Of a DNA stretch of 11,129 nt, positions 7,582 through 11,129 are shown one piece after another; positions within the stretch are counted from its first letter, which is position 1, and every line of letters starts with the position of its first letter. Source of the stretch: an uncultured Gemmatimonadales bacterium (lineage in GTDB: Bacteria > Gemmatimonadota > Gemmatimonadetes > Longimicrobiales > Gaopeijiaceae); NCBI GenBank assembly GCA_937982605.1, contig CALJLC010000513.1, positions 1 through 11,129 on the forward strand, given 5' to 3'. Under the pieces are notes generated by a model. The model searched no databases and had not been told where the DNA came from. It saw only the letters and a program-made list of their open reading frames with translations. Both the position numbers and the translations under genes were made by a program.

Positions 7582-7594
7582 CACAAGTAGGCAA
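7566..7594 (-). promoter_or_regulatory. Sigma70-type promoter of padR
   Basis: Reading the minus strand, TTGCCT (7594-7589) is followed by a 17-base spacer and TATATA (7571-7566). This predicts transcription starting near 7559, about 28 bases before the padR ATG, with the Shine-Dalgarno GGAGGG inside this short leader. The segment is conspicuously AT-rich against the GC-rich background. The promoter should serve padR and the permease downstream. Confidence 0.65.
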
Positions 7595-7736
7595 TACACC
7601 GGGTTTCGAGCGGTGATCGCGTCGAGAGTCCGATCCGAGGGCCGGCGGGCAGGGTCCGCGCGCACCGTCGGCGGGTGGAAGATCGTGCCGCTGGCGCGTC
7701 TCATGCAGTACCGTGTACGTCGGAACCGTCGACGAG

Positions 7737-7743
7737 AGGAGGT
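7737..7743 (+). promoter_or_regulatory. Ribosome-binding site fixing a GTG start
   Basis: AGGAGGT is a near-perfect Shine-Dalgarno sequence four bases before GTG at 7748. It decides the start against the ATG at 7613, which would add 45 Arg-rich residues ahead of an otherwise textbook lipoprotein signal. No convincing -35/-10 pair for this gene could be placed in the rest of 7595-7736. Confidence 0.8.
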
Positions 7744-7747
7744 CCCC

Positions 7748-8956
7748 GTGAAGAACCGCGTCTCGAGCGCCCGCTGGGCGGTGCTCGCGCTCACCGTCAC
7801 CCTCGCCGGATGCGACCCGCTCGGGGTGGCAGGCTGGTTCGCCGACCGCCCGGAGGGCGGCTCCGTCCTGACCCTCCTCGACACCGACGACCGTCGCCTG
7901 CGTGTCGGCACCGAGGTCAACGGAGCGCTCTCCGCGTCCGACTGGACGGGCACCAACGGCGCTTTCCTCGAGGCGTGGGCGCTCGAGGGCGACCGCGGGG
8001 ACTCGTTCTCGATCGACCTCACCTCCGAGGACTTCGACAGCTACCTGTACGTCGTGGGGCCGGGCATCGACGGGGTGCTCTCCGACGACGACAGCGGGGG
8101 CGCGTGCCACGCGCGTATCGACTTCACGGTGCTCGAGCCCGGCACGTTCCGGGTGGTCGCGAGTACGAATGCGTCCTCACGGACCGGCACGTATCGGTTG
8201 CAGGTGAACGCCGAGCCCGACGCGGTGGAGCCGATCTCGTGCGGTGGTCTGTCCGGCTCGATGCTCACCGCCATGTCGACGCAGGGCCGCGAGCTCCGCC
8301 TGATGGAGCCGGCGTACGGAACGCTCACCGGAGCGGAGACGTCCCTCGAGAACGGCCGCCCGATCCAGGCGTGGGCGCTCCAGGGTCGCGCCGGGGAGAC
8401 GGTCGTCATCTCGCTGGATTCGGACGCCTTCGACGCCTACCTGTACTTCGCGGGGCCCGGCATTGCCGAGGCGCTCACCAACGACGACGGCGGCTCCGGG
8501 CTGAACTCGCAGCTCACCGTGACTTTCCCGCAGAACGGCACGTACGTGGTCGGCGCCGCCGCGCTGTCGGGCGGCTCGACCGGCGCGTACACGCTCACCG
8601 TGACGGAGCCGCTCGACCTCGCCGCGCTGGACACGGACGATCGCCGGCTCGCCCTCGACGTGCTCGCCTACGGGATGCTCTCGGACGAGGACCTGGTGAT
8701 CGAAGGCCGACGGGTCCAGGCCTGGGCGTTTCAGGCCCGGGCGGGTCAGGACGTGACGGTCGACCTCATGTCGACCGACTTCGACAGCTACCTCCAGGTG
8801 GCCGGCCCCGGCTTCCGGACGCCGCTCTCCGACGACGACGGGGGTGAGGATCTGGACTCGCGTCTGCAGATCACCTTCCCGGCCGACGGGACGTACCGGA
8901 TCATCGCCGGCTCGCTCGGCGGCGACGGCGGCTCGTTCACGCTGCGGGTCTGGTAG
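7748..8956 (+). CDS. Lipoprotein with three PPC-type beta-sandwich domains
   Basis: A 402-aa lipoprotein with no enzyme domain. The signal peptide has basic residues 2-9, a hydrophobic core, and the lipobox LAGC with Cys22 lipidated. Three homologous domains follow (about 48-153, 180-285 and 299-402). Each has an AWAL or AWAF strand, a D-F-D-S/A-Y-L segment (FDSYL 96-100, FDAYL 228-232, FDSYLQ 345-350), a GPG turn, an acidic motif (LSDDDSGG, LTNDDGGS, LSDDDGGE) and a final GTY or GTF strand. This is the pattern of bacterial pre-peptidase C-terminal (PPC) domains, beta-sandwiches usually appended to secreted proteases. The acidic motifs may bind calcium. Here they form the whole protein, which suggests a surface binding or structural role. 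Cys120 in domain 1 and Cys165 in the linker could form a disulfide. It is divergent from padR and convergent with the OmpA gene. Confidence 0.87.
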   Translation: MKNRVSSARWAVLALTVTLAGCDPLGVAGWFADRPEGGSVLTLLDTDDRRLRVGTEVNGALSASDWTGTNGAFLEAWALEGDRGDSFSIDLTSEDFDSYLYVVGPGIDGVLSDDDSGGACHARIDFTVLEPGTFRVVASTNASSRTGTYRLQVNAEPDAVEPISCGGLSGSMLTAMSTQGRELRLMEPAYGTLTGAETSLENGRPIQAWALQGRAGETVVISLDSDAFDAYLYFAGPGIAEALTNDDGGSGLNSQLTVTFPQNGTYVVGAAALSGGSTGAYTLTVTEPLDLAALDTDDRRLALDVLAYGMLSDEDLVIEGRRVQAWAFQARAGQDVTVDLMSTDFDSYLQVAGPGFRTPLSDDDGGEDLDSRLQITFPADGTYRIIAGSLGGDGGSFTLRVW

Positions 8957-8984
8957 CGCCGCCCGCGCGGCCTCCCGAACGACA

Positions 8985-9018
8985 CGCGCCCCCGGAGCCG
9001 ACGAGCTCCGGGGGCGCG
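8985..9018. terminator. Strong hairpin shared by convergent genes
   Basis: A perfect 14-bp stem (8985-8998 with 9005-9018; arms CGCGCCCCCGGAGC and its complement) closes a 6-base loop CGACGA. It lies 28 bp after the stop of the PPC lipoprotein gene and 31 bp after the stop of the minus-strand OmpA gene, so it can end both transcripts. A T tract is missing on both sides, as is common in GC-rich genomes. Confidence 0.75.
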
Positions 9019-9049
9019 GTCACGTCCGGCGGCGGCGACCGCCACGGGG

Positions 9050-10411
9050 TCAGTTGATCCGCTCGAGCTCGACCCGGCGGTTCATCCGGCGTCCCTCGGG
9101 CGTGCCGTTGTCCGCGATCGGCTGATCCGGCCCGAAGCCGCGAGCCTCCATCCGTGCCGCGGCCACACCGCGTTCGGTCAGGTAGGCGACGACCGACTCC
9201 GCGCGGGCCTGCGACAGGTCGACGTTGAAGAGACGCGACCCGGAGGCGTCCGTGTGCCCCGAGACCCGCACCCGCACGTCGGGATTGCCCACGAGCGCCT
9301 CGGCGACGCGATCCAGCACCACCCGCGCCTCGGCCGTGAGCTCGGCGCTGCTCGTCTCGAACGTCACGCCTTCCAGCACCAGCGGGGTGTTCTCGTCCTC
9401 GAAGAGCACCGGACACCCGGCGTCGTCGACCGCCTCGCCCCGGGGGCTGTTCGCGCACCGGTCGTCCTCGTCGTACACGCCGTCCCCGTCGGAGTCGATA
9501 CGGCAGCCTCGTCCGTCCACACGCGCGCCCGCCGGGGTGCCTGCGCAGGCGTCGTCCTCGTCGAAGACGCCATCCCCGTCCGCGTCGACGCGGCAGCCAC
9601 GGCCGTCGACCGCCACACCAGCGGGTGTGTCCGCGCAGGCGTCGTCCTCGTCGAAGACACCGTCCCCGTCCGCGTCGACCCGACAGCCGCGGGCGTCGAC
9701 GGCCACGCCGGCGGGCGTCCCCGCGCAGGCATCGGCCTCCTCGAACACGCCGTCCCCGTCGCTGTCGACGCGGCAGCCCGTGCCGTCGACGACCACGCCG
9801 AAGGGCGTCGTCGGACAGGCGTCGTCCCGATCGGGCACACCGTCTTCATCCCGGTCCCGGGGCGTTCCGCCGAAGGCGTAGGAGAGGCCGGTGCTGATCA
9901 TCCAGTTGGTATGGCCGTCGATGGCCTCCCCCTCGAAGAGGGCTCCCTCGTTGAATGGCGACCCGACGTGGTCGACGCTGAGGTCGGCGCGCAGCGCGAG
10001 CTCCTCGGTGATTCCGAGGCGCAGGCCGGCGATCCCGCCGACCCCGGTGTCCGAGCCGTCGACGACACCACCGTACCGGTTGTGGACGACGCCGGCCCCG
10101 ATGAACGGGATCACCCGCTCGCGGACCGGCACGCCGAGCAGGAGGCGACCCCGGAGAGGCATCCACGTCCCGTCGTCCGTGCGCGGCGACGCGTCCGAGG
10201 TCCAGCTGTAGCCCGCCGCGGCCTCGACCGAGACGTTCCGCCACAGGAAGTAGCCGAGGCTGGCGCCGATCCCCCCGTGGGTGTCGAGTCCGGTCCTCTC
10301 GCTCAGGCCGCTGAACAGCGCATGGCCGCCGAGCTCGACGCTGCCCGGGTCCTGGGCAGCCAGCGGTGCCGCCGTGAGCGCGGCCGCCAGCAGGGTCGCA
10401 CGAAGTCTCAT
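9050..10411 (-). CDS. OmpA-family outer-membrane protein with TSP3 repeats
   Basis: A 453-aa outer-membrane protein. Residues 1-19 are a signal peptide (basic MRLR, Ala/Leu core, cleavage at LAA before Q20). Residues 21-180 alternate polar and apolar strands with Gly and aromatic girdle residues, ending in SYAF, as in an OmpA-like eight-stranded barrel. Residues 185-333 are five 29-30-aa thrombospondin-type-3 calcium-binding units (D-x-D-x-D-G-V-x-D-x-D-x-C ... VD-x-x-GC). Residues about 345-453 are the OmpA C-terminal peptidoglycan-binding domain. GHTD (385-388) and LSQAR (399-403) place Asp388 and Arg403 fifteen residues apart, matching the diaminopimelate-binding pair D271/R286 of E. coli OmpA. 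It likely links the outer membrane to the cell wall. The ATG at 10411 has GAGGGGG upstream and begins the signal peptide; the frame further upstream is a shadow. It is divergent from the YidB-like gene. Confidence 0.92.
   Translation of the reverse strand: MRLRATLLAAALTAAPLAAQDPGSVELGGHALFSGLSERTGLDTHGGIGASLGYFLWRNVSVEAAAGYSWTSDASPRTDDGTWMPLRGRLLLGVPVRERVIPFIGAGVVHNRYGGVVDGSDTGVGGIAGLRLGITEELALRADLSVDHVGSPFNEGALFEGEAIDGHTNWMISTGLSYAFGGTPRDRDEDGVPDRDDACPTTPFGVVVDGTGCRVDSDGDGVFEEADACAGTPAGVAVDARGCRVDADGDGVFDEDDACADTPAGVAVDGRGCRVDADGDGVFDEDDACAGTPAGARVDGRGCRIDSDGDGVYDEDDRCANSPRGEAVDDAGCPVLFEDENTPLVLEGVTFETSSAELTAEARVVLDRVAEALVGNPDVRVRVSGHTDASGSRLFNVDLSQARAESVVAYLTERGVAAARMEARGFGPDQPIADNGTPEGRRMNRRVELERIN
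9413..9859 (-). repeat. Five tandem TSP3-coding units (four exact 90-bp registers)
   Basis: The TSP3 region is coded by five tandem units. The last four (9772-9413 on the minus strand) each span exactly 30 codons without indels; the first is one codon shorter. Units two to four are the most similar to each other, each coding a D-A-C, P-A-G-V/A and VD-x-RGC pattern. The pattern points to recent unit duplication, so unit number may vary between relatives. These are coding repeats, not a CRISPR array. Confidence 0.85.
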
Positions 10412-10478
10412 CGAATCCCCCTCTCCGTTTCGGTTCGTTGTCCTGGACTGCGCACCTTCGGACCGGCCGGGGCGGGAG

Positions 10479-10519
10479 AAGTCACATCCGACGAGCGCGG
10501 CCGGAGGGCGATGTGACTT
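10479..10519. promoter_or_regulatory. 10-bp inverted repeat in the OmpA/YidB-like divergent region
   Basis: AAGTCACATC (10479-10488) is exactly repeated in inverse as GATGTGACTT (10510-10519) with 21 bases between, so the arm centres are 31 bp apart, about three helical turns. It lies roughly midway between the two divergent starts (10411 and 10598). It may be a two-site operator for a dimeric regulator controlling both genes, or a hairpin with a large loop. The half-sites contain TCACA and TGTGA, but in the opposite order from a standard CRP box. Confidence 0.45.
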
Positions 10520-10597
10520 TCCGGTGACGACTCGGTCCATTGGGTTGCGGCCCGAAGGGCTCAACCGACCCGAACGAAACCAGGAGACACCAAGACC

Positions 10598-11023
10598 ATG
10601 GATCTGATCAAGGACCTCATCGAGAGCCGGGGCGGCGACCTCGTCCAGGCGCTCGTCGGCCAGGCCGGCTTCGACGCGGACAAGGCGAAAGCGTTCGTTC
10701 CCGAGGCCGGCAGCTCGGTGATGCAGGCGCTCACGTCGAAGGCCGGAGACCTCGACCTCGGTGACCTCGCCTCGAAGGGCAACGTCGATCGCCTCATCGG
10801 CCACATCGACGTTCCCGGCCTGGCGTCCCGGGCGGGCGTCTCCGCGCAGGAGAGCTCCCGAGGCCTCGCCGCCTTCGTGCCCATGCTGCTCGGGTTCCTC
10901 GGTGAGAAGTCCGAGCGCGGCGGCCTGCTGGAGCTGCTCGGCAAAGCCGACGACCTCGGCGACGCGCTGGGCCGGCTCGGCGGACTGGGCAAGCTGGGCG
11001 GGCTCGGCAAGCTGTTCGACTGA
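10598..11023 (+). CDS. Small helical protein, DUF937/YidB-like
   Basis: A 141-aa predominantly helical protein without signal peptide or membrane segment. The central part (70-100), DVPGLASRAGVSAQESSRGL followed by AAFVPMLLGFLGE, resembles the core of DUF937/YidB-family proteins, where a Gly-Val/Ala helix precedes a leucine-rich helix around a conserved Pro. The assignment is tentative. Earlier, GFDADKAKAFVPEAGSSVMQ (24-43) may be a second copy of the same helix pair. The C terminus is a repetitive Gly/Leu tail (GRLGGLGKLGGLGKLF). The ATG at 10598 has AGGAGA ten bases upstream. It is followed 51 bp later by a Kbp/YgaU-like gene on the same strand, probably one operon, which would suit a cell-envelope or stress role. 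The function of the family is not established. Confidence 0.8.
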   Translation: MDLIKDLIESRGGDLVQALVGQAGFDADKAKAFVPEAGSSVMQALTSKAGDLDLGDLASKGNVDRLIGHIDVPGLASRAGVSAQESSRGLAAFVPMLLGFLGEKSERGGLLELLGKADDLGDALGRLGGLGKLGGLGKLFD

Positions 11024-11074
11024 GCCACCCGTCCGATCCACGATCCACCACAACAGAAAGAGGAAGACGACACG

Positions 11075-11129
11075 ATGGGCATCTTCGAGTTCGTACGAGA
11101 GGCCGGGGCCAAGGTGGGCCTGGGCGAGT
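11075..11129 (+). CDS. 5' end of a Kbp/YgaU-like BON-LysM protein (cut by window edge)
   Basis: Only the first 18 codons are present: MGIFEFVREAGAKVGLGE. This matches closely the start of E. coli Kbp (YgaU), MGLFNFVKDAGEKLWDAV as I remember it, a small potassium-binding protein with a BON domain and a LysM domain. The ATG is preceded by AGAGGAAG at usable spacing. The BON and LysM domains cannot be checked because the gene leaves the window. The family call rests on this short N terminus and on position, 51 bp after the YidB-like gene. Confidence 0.7.
   Translation, partial: MGIFEFVREAGAKVGLGE

Noticed and set aside
7613..7747. An N-terminal extension of the PPC lipoprotein from the ATG at 7613.
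   Set aside because: The 45 extra residues are Arg-rich and would precede a lipobox signal peptide; the AGGAGGT before the GTG at 7748 marks the true start.
9413..9859. Regular repeats that could be taken for a CRISPR array.
   Set aside because: Units are contiguous, in frame and code TSP3 calcium-binding motifs; there are no unique spacers and no cas genes.
10481..10518. A CRP/FNR-type binding site (TCACA and TGTGA half-sites).
   Set aside because: The half-sites are in the reverse order and 21 or more bases apart, unlike the TGTGA-6-TCACA form, so I report only an inverted repeat of unknown regulator.
10412..11053. Upstream extension of the OmpA frame on the minus strand.
   Set aside because: It runs antisense through the YidB-like gene; a signal peptide and Shine-Dalgarno sequence place the start at 10411.

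Overview
The window is very GC-rich with a strong G/C bias at third codon positions, so most antisense frames stay open by chance. I read ten protein-coding genes (one cut by the right edge) and no RNA genes, CRISPR array or insertion sequence. The gene families present are a SARP/BTAD-TolB-like-TPR regulator, a PadR regulator paired with a full-length orphan MacB/FtsX-type permease (ADOP type), secreted DUF1579-like and PPC-domain proteins, and a TSP3-OmpA protein. This mix suits a Gram-negative lineage such as Gemmatimonadota, with Acidobacteriota or a neighbouring phylum as alternatives. That placement is inference from gene content only.

Layout from left to right. (1) 53-1180 (+) is a secreted protein built from two related lipocalin-like halves, convergent with the next pair. 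(2) On the minus strand, a small lipoprotein (2242-1697) is followed by a SnoaL-like protein (1641-1219). (3) Divergent from these is a 725-aa regulator (2363-4540, +) joining a SARP-type DNA-binding/BTAD region, a TolB/FlgO-like domain and TPRs. A perfect 12-bp palindrome overlaps its ribosome-binding site. (4) On the minus strand, a padR gene (start 7531) is followed by an 816-aa ADOP-type permease (7016-4566). The reading frame of the coding signal switches between them near 7200, and this is the most unusual feature of the window. (5) 7748-8956 (+) is a lipoprotein of three PPC-type domains. It ends at a perfect 14-bp hairpin shared with the convergent next gene. (6) 10411-9050 (-) encodes an outer-membrane beta-barrel, TSP3 repeats and an OmpA peptidoglycan-binding domain. 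(7) Divergent from it, a DUF937/YidB-like protein (10598-11023, +) is followed by the start of a Kbp/YgaU-type BON-LysM gene (11075 onward). A 10-bp inverted repeat lies in the shared promoter region.

Most of the genes concern the cell envelope: two lipoproteins, one other secreted protein, an OmpA anchor, a probable LysM protein and an ABC-type permease. The two regulators (BTAD-TPR and PadR) probably act on their neighbours, though only the padR promoter shows a clear promoter with operator-like repeats. There is no intergenic stretch over 300 bases; the longest are 7532-7747 and 10412-10597. I did not find a clearly new multi-gene system. The best leads are the padR/permease frame switch, the palindrome on the BTAD gene's ribosome-binding site, and the inverted repeat between the OmpA and YidB/Kbp-like genes.
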